From positions 10,615-32,929 of the forward strand of contig JAJYGL010000095.1 of assembly GCA_021790625.1 (NCBI GenBank): a stretch of 22,315 nucleotides of DNA. The letters are read 5' to 3'. Positions 1 through 7,283 of the stretch are shown here, one piece after another. Positions within the stretch are counted from its first letter, which is position 1. Each line of letters opens with the position of its first letter. This DNA is from Pseudomonadota bacterium. Lineage in GTDB: Bacteria > Pseudomonadota > Gammaproteobacteria > Burkholderiales > Sulfuriferulaceae. A model generated the notes under the pieces. It was not told the origin of the DNA. It did not search any database and worked only from the letters and a program-made list of their open reading frames with translations. A program made the position numbers and the translations under genes.

Positions 1-611
1 TTGGCACAATGATTGGCACACCGGTTGGCATCATGGCTGGCACCTATCTGGCCGAATTCGGCCAGCGCGGCTGGCTGGCGCCCATCACACGCTTTCTGAA
101 CGACATTCTCCTCTCTGCACCATCCATCATCGTTGGTCTGTTCATTTACGAAATTTATGTCATGCGTGTCCACCATTTTTCTGGTTGGGCGGGCTCATTT
201 GCCCTGTCATTGCTGGTCATTCCCGTGGTAGTGCGCACGACGGAAGACATGCTGAGGCTTATCCCGGACACGCTGCGCGAAGCCGCAGCTGCACTCGGCG
301 CGCCTCGCTGGATGGTCGTCACCATGATCACTTGGCGTGCGGCACGGGCCGGCATGATTACCGGCATATTGCTGGCCATCGCCCGCATCAGCGGAGAAAC
401 TGCACCCCTGCTGTTTACCGCGCTGAACAACCAGTTTTACAGCAACAACATGAACGCCCCCATGGCGAATCTGCCCGTCGTCATTTTCCAGATGGCCATG
501 AGTCCTTATGATGATTGGCACAACCTTGCCTGGGCTGGCGCATTGCTTACCACCAGCCTGGTATTGATACTTAGCATCAGCGCGCGCATTTTATTCAAAA
601 AAGAACAGTGA
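1..611 (+). CDS. pstA: Phosphate ABC transporter permease PstA (5' end missing)
   Basis: This is one of the two membrane subunits of the high-affinity phosphate importer PstSCAB in the inner membrane. The frame is open from base 3 to the TGA at 609-611, and in-frame codons (Gly-Thr) precede the first ATG at 9, so the gene starts outside the window. About 202 codons are visible. What remains begins in the GTPxGIMAGTYLAE segment typical of PstA. It carries several hydrophobic membrane spans and the cytoplasmic EAA loop (REAAAALGAPRW) that docks onto the ATPase. After the loop comes the ARISGETAPLL segment typical of PstA. pstB follows 22 bp downstream on the same strand, as in standard pst operons. 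The Pst family assignment is secure; only the N-terminal part is unseen. Confidence 0.96.
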   Translation, partial: GTMIGTPVGIMAGTYLAEFGQRGWLAPITRFLNDILLSAPSIIVGLFIYEIYVMRVHHFSGWAGSFALSLLVIPVVVRTTEDMLRLIPDTLREAAAALGAPRWMVVTMITWRAARAGMITGILLAIARISGETAPLLFTALNNQFYSNNMNAPMANLPVVIFQMAMSPYDDWHNLAWAGALLTTSLVLILSISARILFKKEQ

Positions 612-633
612 CCCATCATCCAGCGAGAGCCTC

Positions 634-1395
634 ATGGAAACCAATATCAAATTCAGCCTGCGCAAGCTCGATTTTTACTACGGCAAAAATCACGCGCTCA
701 AAGACATCAACCTTGATATCCCGGTCAATCAAGTCACGGCATTCATCGGCCCTTCTGGTTGCGGCAAATCCACCCTGTTGCGCACCTTGAACCGCATGTA
801 CGATCTTTACCCAGGACAGCGGGCAGAAGGGCAAATTCTGCTTGATGACGTTGATATTCTGGACAAGAAAACCGACCTCAATACCTTGCGTGCCCGGGTC
901 GGGATGGTTTTTCAAAAACCAACCCCATTCCCGATGTCCATTTTCGACAACATCGCTTTTGGCATCAAGTTATATGAAAAAGTCTCGCGCGCAGAACTCC
1001 ACGACCGAGTCGAATGGGCACTCAAAAAAGCAGCATTATGGAATGAAGTCAAAGACAAACTCAGCCAAAGTGGCTACAGCCTGTCTGGTGGACAACAACA
1101 ACGGTTGTGCATTGCTCGAGGCATCGCCGTCAAGCCAGAAGTATTGCTCCTTGACGAGCCTGCCTCCGCCCTTGACCCGATTTCGACCGCCCGTATCGAA
1201 GAACTCATTCACGAACTAAAAGCCGAGTACACCATCGCCATTGTGACACACAGCATGCAGCAGGCCGCTCGCGTATCAGATTTCACCGCCTACATGTACC
1301 TGGGCGAGATGATGGAATTTGGTCGCACCGATGTCATTTTCACCAATCCAAGCAAAAAAGAAACCGAAGATTACATTACCGGGAAATTCGGTTAA
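634..1395 (+). CDS. pstB: Phosphate ABC transporter ATP-binding protein PstB
   Basis: Cytoplasmic ATPase that powers phosphate import through PstC/PstA. The 253-residue length is normal for PstB. Visible motifs are Walker A GPSGCGKST (residues 39-47), the Q-loop in VGMVFQKPTPFP (about 89-100), the ABC signature LSGGQQQR (150-157), Walker B VLLLDEP (170-176) followed by ASALDP, and the switch histidine in IVTHSMQQ. The ATG at 634 is preceded by a GAGAG ribosome-binding site and lies 22 bp after pstA, so the two are surely co-transcribed. The gene ends 36 bp from the convergent glmM. The phoU gene that usually follows pstB is not here. I see only a 3-bp stem (CGG/CCG, 1389-1399) before TTTTT after the stop, which is too weak to call a terminator. 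Confidence 0.98.
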   Translation: METNIKFSLRKLDFYYGKNHALKDINLDIPVNQVTAFIGPSGCGKSTLLRTLNRMYDLYPGQRAEGQILLDDVDILDKKTDLNTLRARVGMVFQKPTPFPMSIFDNIAFGIKLYEKVSRAELHDRVEWALKKAALWNEVKDKLSQSGYSLSGGQQQRLCIARGIAVKPEVLLLDEPASALDPISTARIEELIHELKAEYTIAIVTHSMQQAARVSDFTAYMYLGEMMEFGRTDVIFTNPSKKETEDYITGKFG

Positions 1396-1431
1396 TCCGT
1401 TTTTCCTCGCGGTCAGTCCCTAAAAACCGCA

Positions 1432-2793
1432 TCATGCCAGCGCTATCTCTTTGATGACGGATACAATCTCCTCGGCATGTCGTCGCGCTTGTGCGCCATC
1501 AGAACTTTCGATCATTACCCGAACCAGCGGCTCGGTTCCTGACGAGCGCAACACCACCCGGCCGTTCACACCCAGTTCCTTTTCTACCCGTTCGACCGCG
1601 TGCTGTATGTTGCCATGCCGCAAGTCTACTGGTGTTGCCACACGTACGTTAAGCAGACATTGTGGATACATGTGCAAATCTGCCGTATATCCCGCCAGCG
1701 TCTGACCGGTTTCGCGCAGCGCACGCAATACCTGCAAGGCAGCGATGATACCGTCTCCAGTGGTGTGCTTCTGCAAACACAAAATATGCCCGGAAGACTC
1801 TCCACCCAGATACCAGCCGTGTTCATTCAGCAATTCCAGCACATACCGGTCACCCACCTTGGCGCGCACAAACGGAATCGACAAGCGCTCCAACGCATGC
1901 TGCAAACCCAGATTGCTCATCAGTGTTCCCACCACGCCGCCTTTCAATCTGCCAAGCGATTGGCGGAATCTGGCGATGATGTACAACAACTGATCACCGT
2001 CAAAAATGCGGCCATCAGCGTCGGCCATCATGACCCGGTCGCCATCTCCATCCAACGCCACGCCGAAATCAGCGCGATGCTGACGAACGGCGGCGCTCAT
2101 GGTTGCGGTATATGTCGCGCCACATTCACGATTGATATTGGTGCCATCCGGCGTATTGCCAACGGGAATGACTTCGGCACCCAGTTCATGGAATACCTGC
2201 GGCGCAATGTGATACGAAGCGCCGTTTGCGCAATCCACCACAATTTTCAGGCCACGCAAATCCTGTTCAAACGGGAAACTGCTTTTGCAAAATTCAGTAT
2301 ACCGCGCTGCCGCATCATCGATGCGCTTGACGCGCCCCAATTCCGCTGGTGGAAACATCACCATTTCACGCGCCAATTCCTGCTCGACAGCCAATTCTGT
2401 TTCGTCTTCCAGTTTTTCGCCCGTAGCAGAAAAAAACTTGATACCGTTATCTTCAAACGGGTTGTGTGAAGCGGAAATGACGATACCCGCCTGCAAACGC
2501 AATGCCCGCGTCAAATATGCAACCGCTGGCGTCGGCATCGGCCCCACCAACCGCACATGTACCCCCGCCGCGCACAAACCCGCTTGCAGGGCAGCCTCAA
2601 GCATATAACCAGATAACCGGGTGTCCTTGCCAATCAAGACCACCGGATGCGCCACACCGGCGGGCAATGTCTGCGCATTGCGCGCCAACACCTTGCCCGC
2701 CGCATACCCCAAACGCAACACAAAGTCTGGGGTGATGGGAAATTCGCCCACTCTGCCGCGTATCCCGTCTGTACCGAAGTATTTTCTGCTCAT
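1432..2793 (-). CDS. glmM: Phosphoglucosamine mutase
   Basis: Converts glucosamine-6-phosphate to glucosamine-1-phosphate, a cytoplasmic step toward UDP-GlcNAc for peptidoglycan and LPS. The 453 residues match the family length. The N-terminus reads KYFGTDGIRG, as in GlmM. The phosphoserine loop ISASHNP puts the catalytic serine at residue 109. The metal-binding loop DGDGDR is at 248-253. The sugar-binding GGESSGH loop and the phosphate-binding RSSGTEPLVRVMIE segment near the C-terminus are also present. Its ATG overlaps the folP stop by 4 bp (ATGA), so translation is probably coupled, and folP-glmM is a common proteobacterial pair. It converges on pstB. A 5-bp inverted repeat, GCGGT/ACCGC at 1409-1430, lies just past its stop but has a 12-nt loop, so I do not call it a terminator. 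Confidence 0.98.
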   Translation of the reverse strand: MSRKYFGTDGIRGRVGEFPITPDFVLRLGYAAGKVLARNAQTLPAGVAHPVVLIGKDTRLSGYMLEAALQAGLCAAGVHVRLVGPMPTPAVAYLTRALRLQAGIVISASHNPFEDNGIKFFSATGEKLEDETELAVEQELAREMVMFPPAELGRVKRIDDAAARYTEFCKSSFPFEQDLRGLKIVVDCANGASYHIAPQVFHELGAEVIPVGNTPDGTNINRECGATYTATMSAAVRQHRADFGVALDGDGDRVMMADADGRIFDGDQLLYIIARFRQSLGRLKGGVVGTLMSNLGLQHALERLSIPFVRAKVGDRYVLELLNEHGWYLGGESSGHILCLQKHTTGDGIIAALQVLRALRETGQTLAGYTADLHMYPQCLLNVRVATPVDLRHGNIQHAVERVEKELGVNGRVVLRSSGTEPLVRVMIESSDGAQARRHAEEIVSVIKEIALA

Positions 2794-3629
2794 TGACTTT
2801 CCTCTATTGCTCGATACATAACCAGCGCATCCCGGCAGGCACGCACATGATGCACACGAAAAATCCGCACGCCCTGATTATACGCATAAAGATTGGTAGC
2901 AATCGTCGCCCATTCACGTTCATCAACGGCACGACCGGTCACATTGCCCAGAAAGCGTTTTCTGGAAACACCCAATAAAATAGGCAACTGCAGCGCCTGT
3001 AACTGACTGATATGTTTGATTAATGACAAATTTCCTTGTGTTGATTTGCCAAAACCGATACCTGGATCAACCAATAAGGCCTGTCGCGCGATACCTGCCG
3101 CCAGCGCCTTGTCAAGGCGCTGCTGCAAATACATATGCACTTCAGCCACGACATCATCATAATCCACTTGCTGCTGCATCGATTGTGGGTTGCCGCGCAT
3201 ATGCATCAAGCACGCGGCAGCGCCAGATTGCGCCACAACTTCAGCGGCTCCCGGAGCTTCAAGCGCCTGAATATCATTGATCATATCCGCACCAACCTGT
3301 AACACTGCCTGCATGACTTCCGTGCGACGGGTATCCACAGAAATCACTGTTTTTTTGTCATGCAACACACCTGCCAACGCTTCCACCACAGGAAGCACCC
3401 GCGCCAATTCTTCCTGCACCGATACCTGTTGTGCGCCCGGGCGGGTAGACTCTCCACCGATATCCAATATATCGGCGCCATCTTCAATCAAGGTTAGCGC
3501 ATGGTCAATCACAGCGTTCAAACCAGGAAACTTTCCACCATCGGAAAATGAGTCTGGCGTCACATTCAAAATCCCCATCACACGGGGAAAGTGCAAATCC
3601 AGTGTTTTTTTTCGGCATTGCAACAGCAT
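2790..3629 (-). CDS. folP: Dihydropteroate synthase
   Basis: Condenses p-aminobenzoate with 6-hydroxymethyl-dihydropterin pyrophosphate in folate synthesis, and is the sulfonamide target. The 279 residues form a TIM-barrel. Visible motifs are VMGILNVTPDSFSDGG (about 17-32, the first DHPS signature with the metal-binding Asn22), DGADILDIGGESTRPGA (about 50-66, second signature), the DPGIGFGK pterin-site loop, GVSRKRFLG with the substrate-binding Lys/Arg, and a C-terminal RVHHV where most homologues read RVHDV. The ATG at 3627-3629 has only a weak purine-rich site upstream (GAAAGAA). A strong terminator hairpin sits 19 bp before this start, so expression needs either read-through from ftsH or a promoter overlapping that hairpin. 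The stop overlaps the glmM start. Confidence 0.97.
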   Translation of the reverse strand: MLLQCRKKTLDLHFPRVMGILNVTPDSFSDGGKFPGLNAVIDHALTLIEDGADILDIGGESTRPGAQQVSVQEELARVLPVVEALAGVLHDKKTVISVDTRRTEVMQAVLQVGADMINDIQALEAPGAAEVVAQSGAAACLMHMRGNPQSMQQQVDYDDVVAEVHMYLQQRLDKALAAGIARQALLVDPGIGFGKSTQGNLSLIKHISQLQALQLPILLGVSRKRFLGNVTGRAVDEREWATIATNLYAYNQGVRIFRVHHVRACRDALVMYRAIEESQ

Positions 3630-3647
3630 GAACGTTCTTTCAAAAAC

Positions 3648-3673
3648 AACAAACGGGCAAGAGCCCGTTTGTT
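3648..3673 (-). terminator. Rho-independent terminator after ftsH
   Basis: A perfect 11-bp stem, AACAAACGGGC / GCCCGTTTGTT, has a 4-nt loop (3659-3662). On the minus strand it is followed by GTTTTTG. It lies 24 bp after the ftsH stop and ends 18 bp before the folP ATG. The plus strand also has a short T-run after it (TTTTATCC), so it could act weakly in both directions. It is the clearest intrinsic terminator in the window. Confidence 0.88.
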
Positions 3674-3701
3674 TTATCCATCACAAATGTGTCTTTCTCA
3701 A
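3673..3701 (-). promoter_or_regulatory. Candidate folP promoter overlapping the ftsH stop and terminator
   Basis: On the minus strand a TTGAGA -35-like box (3696-3701, overlapping the ftsH TGA) is separated by 17 bp from a GATAAA -10-like box (3673-3678). They match the sigma-70 consensus at 5/6 and 4/6. A transcript from here would begin at or in the 5' arm of the hairpin at 3648-3673. It is offered because folP has no other visible promoter after the terminator; the -10 box is weak. Confidence 0.33.
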
Positions 3702-5590
3702 ACTGCAGGCGTCACGGTTGGCGCCGCCTTGGGTGGTGTTGTGCCGCTACTGCCGCCCACAGGATTACCCGCACCGCTTACTGGTTTTGGCGGACGAGGC
3801 GGCTGCCCTGACATGATATCCTTGATCTGGTCAGCATCGATTGTTTCCCACTCCAGCAAGGCATGCGCCATGGCTTCCACTTTGTCACGATGGTCTTCCA
3901 GCAATTTACGTGCAAGCGCATACTGTTCATCGATGATGCGGCGAATTTCTGCGTCCACTTTTTGCATGGTCGCCTCGGACACGTTTTTATGCGTTGTCAC
4001 GCTACGCCCCAGAAAGATCTCGCCATCATTTTCGCCATATACCATCGGGCCCAATGCCTGAGACATCCCCCATTGTGTCACCATGCTGCGCGCCATACCG
4101 GTTGCCCGTTCAAAATCATTGGACGCGCCAGTGGTCATATGACCCATGAACACTTCTTCTGCAATCCGTCCACCAAACAACACGGAAATATTTTGCAGCA
4201 ATTGCTCCCTGTCCATACTGTACCGGTCTTCAGTCGGCAATTGCATGGTCAACCCTAGCGCGCGACCACGCGGAATAATTGTCACCTTATGCACAGGATC
4301 GGTTTTGTCGAGCAAATATGCCACCACAGCATGCCCAGCCTCATGGTATGCCGTATTACGACGCTCGTCTTCAGGCATGACCAGATTTTTACGCTCGGCA
4401 CCCATCATAATCTTGTCTTTGGCGCGTTCAAAATCGTCCATGTCCACCAGACGTTTGTTGGAACGGGCAGCGAATAATGCCGCTTCATTCACAAGATTCG
4501 CCAGATCAGCGCCCGAAAAGCCCGGCGTACCCCGTGCCAGAATATCGGCGCGCACATCGGGAGCGCTTGGTATTTTACGCATGTGCACCAATAAAATTTG
4601 CTCGCGCCCACGAATATCGGGTAAAGGCACCACCACCTGGCGGTCAAAACGGCCAGGGCGTAACAAGGCGGGATCCAGCACATCCGGACGGTTGGTAGCA
4701 GCAATCACAATCACCCCGACCGACCCTTCAAAGCCGTCCATCTCGACCAGCAATTGATTCAGTGTCTGTTCGCGTTCGTCGTTACCCCCACCCATGCCAG
4801 CACCACGCTGACGGCCTACTGCATCGATTTCATCGATAAAAATGATGCAAGGCGCATGCTTCTTGGCCTGCTCAAACATGTCACGCACGCGGGCTGCTCC
4901 CACGCCCACAAACATTTCCACGAAATCCGAACCAGAAATACTGAAAAACGGCACTTTTGCCTCACCGGCAATCGCCTTGGCCAACAAGGTTTTGCCGGTG
5001 CCAGGACTGCCTGCCATCAGCACACCCCGGGGCACTCGTCCACCAAGCTTCTGAAATTTGGCTGGTTCGCGCAGGAAGTCAACCAGTTCCGACACTTCTT
5101 CCTTGGCTTCGTCACAGCCGGCGACATCGGCAAACGTCACCTGATTGGTCGATTCGTCCAGCATCCGCGCCTTGCTCTTGCCAAACGAAAACGCGCCTCC
5201 TTTACCACCGCCCTGCATTTGCCGCATGATGAAAAACCACACACCAATGAACAGCAACATGGGAAACCAGGAAATAAAGATATTCATCAGGAATGAAGGC
5301 TCTTCCTCGGGACGTGCCTCTACCGTCACCCCGCCTTTGAGCAAATCCGACACCATCCATGGGTCAGATGGCGCATACGTCGTAAACCGATGTCCGTCGG
5401 TACGGATACCTTTGATGGAATGGTTCTCGATGACCACTTTGGCCACTTGTCCCTGTTTCACCTGATCCAGAAACTGCGAGTAATCAACCTGTGCCTGACT
5501 GGGTTGGTGATTATTGAACTGATTGAACACCGTCATCAGCACCAGAATCACGACCAGCCAGATCGCTATATTTTTAAACATGCCATTCAT
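3698..5590 (-). CDS. ftsH: ATP-dependent zinc metalloprotease FtsH
   Basis: Hexameric AAA+ protease anchored in the inner membrane. It degrades misassembled membrane proteins and, in E. coli, regulatory proteins such as LpxC and sigma-32. The 630 residues show TM1 (about 5-23), a periplasmic segment to about residue 100, and TM2 (about 102-121). In the AAA domain are Walker A GSPGTGKT (194-201), Walker B IIFIDEID (249-256) and the second region of homology ATNRPDVLDPALLRPGRFD (298-316). In the protease domain the zinc site is HEAGH (416-420), with the third ligand Asp492 in GASNDFE. The tail is proline-rich (about 597-630). The ATG at 5590 is supported by GGAG 7 nt upstream; a second ATG three codons in is less likely. 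It follows rlmE, the usual partner, and ends at a strong terminator. Confidence 0.99.
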   Translation of the reverse strand: MNGMFKNIAIWLVVILVLMTVFNQFNNHQPSQAQVDYSQFLDQVKQGQVAKVVIENHSIKGIRTDGHRFTTYAPSDPWMVSDLLKGGVTVEARPEEEPSFLMNIFISWFPMLLFIGVWFFIMRQMQGGGKGGAFSFGKSKARMLDESTNQVTFADVAGCDEAKEEVSELVDFLREPAKFQKLGGRVPRGVLMAGSPGTGKTLLAKAIAGEAKVPFFSISGSDFVEMFVGVGAARVRDMFEQAKKHAPCIIFIDEIDAVGRQRGAGMGGGNDEREQTLNQLLVEMDGFEGSVGVIVIAATNRPDVLDPALLRPGRFDRQVVVPLPDIRGREQILLVHMRKIPSAPDVRADILARGTPGFSGADLANLVNEAALFAARSNKRLVDMDDFERAKDKIMMGAERKNLVMPEDERRNTAYHEAGHAVVAYLLDKTDPVHKVTIIPRGRALGLTMQLPTEDRYSMDREQLLQNISVLFGGRIAEEVFMGHMTTGASNDFERATGMARSMVTQWGMSQALGPMVYGENDGEIFLGRSVTTHKNVSEATMQKVDAEIRRIIDEQYALARKLLEDHRDKVEAMAHALLEWETIDADQIKDIMSGQPPRPPKPVSGAGNPVGGSSGTTPPKAAPTVTPAV

Positions 5591-5627
5591 AACTACGCTC
5601 CGGTCAAGCGAAAACGCCCGCGTTCTG

Positions 5628-5657
5628 ATTTTAAACCCAAATGACGAACATTACCAA
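5628..5657 (-). promoter_or_regulatory. Candidate ftsH promoter in the rlmE-ftsH gap
   Basis: On the minus strand TTGGTA (5652-5657, immediately after the rlmE stop; 4/6 to TTGACA) is separated by 18 bp from TAAAAT (5628-5633; 5/6 to TATAAT). The -10 box is about 38 bp upstream of the ftsH ATG. It would allow ftsH to be made independently of rlmE. It rests on box matches only. Confidence 0.42.
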
Positions 5658-6269
5658 TTATCTACGCAACATTTTACCCAATAGATACACTTCGCTGCTG
5701 CGGTCGCGCGAAGCTTTCGGTTTCCGGCTAAGCACCTGCTCAAAGACACCGCGCATGGCCACCAGATATTCCGGAAAACCAACACCCTGAAACACTTTGA
5801 CCAGAAAACTGCCGTCGGGTTTCAACCACTCCTTGGCAAAATCCAGTGCCAACTCGCACAAATAGAGACTCCGCGCCTGATCGACGCTGGATACGCCACT
5901 GATATTGGGCGCCATATCACTCATTACAAGGTCTAGTTGCTGATTTTTCAATGTTGCACTCAAGGCATCGAGCGTCACCTGCTCGGTAAAATCGCCTTGT
6001 ATGAACTGCACACCCGGAATCGGCGCCATTGGCAGAATATCCAGCGCGACAAGATGCGCCCCCATTTTCTGGGCGTACTGTGACCATGCGCCCGGAGCAG
6101 AACCCAGATCGGCCACCCAGGAACCCCGCCGAATGAGGTGATCTTTTTGGTTGATCTCTTCGAGTTTGAATGCCGCACGGGAACGATAGCCTTGCGCCTT
6201 GGCCTGCTTCACCCAGGAGTCATTCACATGCTCCATCATCCAAGCTTTACTGGTCTTGGCAGGTTTCAT
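5658..6269 (-). CDS. rlmE: 23S rRNA 2'-O-methyltransferase RlmE (FtsJ/RrmJ)
   Basis: SAM-dependent methyltransferase that modifies U2552 of 23S rRNA (E. coli numbering) in the A-loop, late in 50S assembly. The 203 residues are a normal length. The SAM-binding motif DLGSAPGAWSQ is at about 54-64. The Lys-Asp-Lys-Glu catalytic set is visible as K35 (AAFKLEEI), D118 (MSDMAPN), K158 (FLVKVFQG) and E193 (RSSEVYLL). I chose the ATG at 6267-6269; a GTG two codons upstream (6273-6275) is possible, and neither has a strong ribosome-binding site. It sits ahead of ftsH on the same strand, the standard pairing. The yhbY gene often found on its other side is absent here. Confidence 0.97.
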   Translation of the reverse strand: MKPAKTSKAWMMEHVNDSWVKQAKAQGYRSRAAFKLEEINQKDHLIRRGSWVADLGSAPGAWSQYAQKMGAHLVALDILPMAPIPGVQFIQGDFTEQVTLDALSATLKNQQLDLVMSDMAPNISGVSSVDQARSLYLCELALDFAKEWLKPDGSFLVKVFQGVGFPEYLVAMRGVFEQVLSRKPKASRDRSSEVYLLGKMLRR

Positions 6270-6280
6270 GCGCACAACCG

Positions 6281-6295
6281 ATCATGCGTCATGAT
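6281..6295. repeat. Inverted repeat ATCATG-N3-CATGAT upstream of rlmE
   Basis: Perfect 6-bp arms with a 3-nt spacer, in the 47-bp gap between the DUF4149 gene stop and the rlmE ATG, 11 bp before that ATG. It could be an operator-like dyad or a short RNA hairpin near the rlmE start. There is no adjoining T-tract, so it is not a terminator. A dyad this short could also be chance. Confidence 0.4.
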
Positions 6296-6316
6296 TTCAA
6301 AAACAGCATCGCCATT

Positions 6317-6760
6317 TTATTCTCTGGACACCAAAACAACTCCCAACAGGCATTCAATCACGTACACAATGCTGGAGATACCATGCCAACGGGCAAAACG
6401 ATCCGCAAAGGCGCTCTGCATGACCGCCTTCGGCCACGCCTGCGCTTTCAGCCCTTCAATGACCGGCTGAATACCGAAATAACTGCCTAGCGTCAACAAC
6501 AGCATGCACAACACCACCCAGAAAAATACGCTCCGCAACGCACCCGCGCCTTCGCGCGCCGTGCGGTATATCAGCAAGTAAAACCCAACCGCCATGCCCA
6601 CCCAATTCATGATGGTGAACAAAGAGCCAGCCACATTACCTGCCAACTGGCGATCGGTCAATTTTTGAAACAGCACCCACGCCACAGCCGCGATTGCCCA
6701 CAAACCTCCAACCCATGCGGTAAGCGCAATCTTGGCCAGGATATCGGGAAAACGGTGCAT
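6317..6760 (-). CDS. DUF4149 (TMEM205-like) four-helix membrane protein
   Basis: Function unknown. The 147-residue protein is mostly hydrophobic, with four likely membrane spans at about 9-30, 45-65, 77-97 and 128-146. A conserved-looking segment RFARWHGISSIVYVIECLLG precedes and includes the last span; this arrangement fits the DUF4149 family. I chose the ATG at 6758-6760, which directly precedes HRFPDILAKIAL. The frame is open further upstream to 6838, but that would overlap greA and add an unlikely polar stretch. An in-frame GTG four codons earlier is possible; no clear ribosome-binding site separates them. It lies 37 bp behind greA and ahead of rlmE on the same strand, a position I recall for this family in betaproteobacteria, so it is probably co-transcribed with greA. 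Confidence 0.82.
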   Translation of the reverse strand: MHRFPDILAKIALTAWVGGLWAIAAVAWVLFQKLTDRQLAGNVAGSLFTIMNWVGMAVGFYLLIYRTAREGAGALRSVFFWVVLCMLLLTLGSYFGIQPVIEGLKAQAWPKAVMQSAFADRFARWHGISSIVYVIECLLGVVLVSRE

Positions 6761-6797
6761 GGACACGCTCACAATGGGTAAATGAAAGGGGACAAAC

Positions 6798-7283
6798 TCA
6801 AATATAACGCACATCCAGCACTTCGTACTGACGAACACCGCTTGGTGCCATCACATCCGCCGTATCTCCCGCATGCTTACCAATCAGCGCCCGGGCAATC
6901 GGCGAACTGATGGAGATTTTTGCCTGTTTGATATCCGCCTCGTCATCCCCGACAATCTGATAAGTCACGGTATCACCACTGTCCATATCTTCCAGTTCAA
7001 CGGTGGCACCAAACACGATACGACCTTCGGCCTCAATGATCGCCGGATCAATAATCTGTGCTGTTGACAGCTTGGCCTCCAACTCGGCGATACGTCCTTC
7101 GATAAAGCCCTGTTTTTCCTTGGCCGCATCGTACTCTGCGTTTTCAGACAAATCGCCCTGCGCACGCGCTTCGGCAATTGCGGTAATCACCGATGGACGT
7201 TCGATAGTTTTCAGACGATGTAACTCATCGCGCAACTGTTGCGCGCCCAACACCGTCAATGGGACTTTAACGATTGTATTCAT
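6798..7283 (-). CDS. greA: Transcription elongation factor GreA
   Basis: Binds the secondary channel of RNA polymerase and stimulates cleavage of backtracked RNA so that arrested complexes restart. The 161 residues are typical. The N-terminal coiled coil has the tip motif ARAQGDLSENAEYDAAKEKQ with the acidic pair D44 and E47, equivalent to D41 and E44 of E. coli GreA. The C-terminal FKBP-like globular domain ends with SPIARALIGKHAGDTADVMAPSG. The ATG overlaps the carB TGA by 4 bp (7280-7283), so it is translationally coupled to carB and belongs to the carAB operon, an arrangement often seen in proteobacteria. Confidence 0.98.
   Translation of the reverse strand: MNTIVKVPLTVLGAQQLRDELHRLKTIERPSVITAIAEARAQGDLSENAEYDAAKEKQGFIEGRIAELEAKLSTAQIIDPAIIEAEGRIVFGATVELEDMDSGDTVTYQIVGDDEADIKQAKISISSPIARALIGKHAGDTADVMAPSGVRQYEVLDVRYI

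Noticed and set aside
1389..1404. Terminator after pstB (CGG-TTAAT-CCG then TTTTT)
   Set aside because: A three-base-pair stem is too short to support a call, despite the T-run.
1600..2469. 289-codon plus-strand open frame across glmM
   Set aside because: It is antisense to the strongly supported glmM gene, with no recognisable protein motif. It is a shadow frame of the kind also seen opposite dnaE, carB and ftsH.
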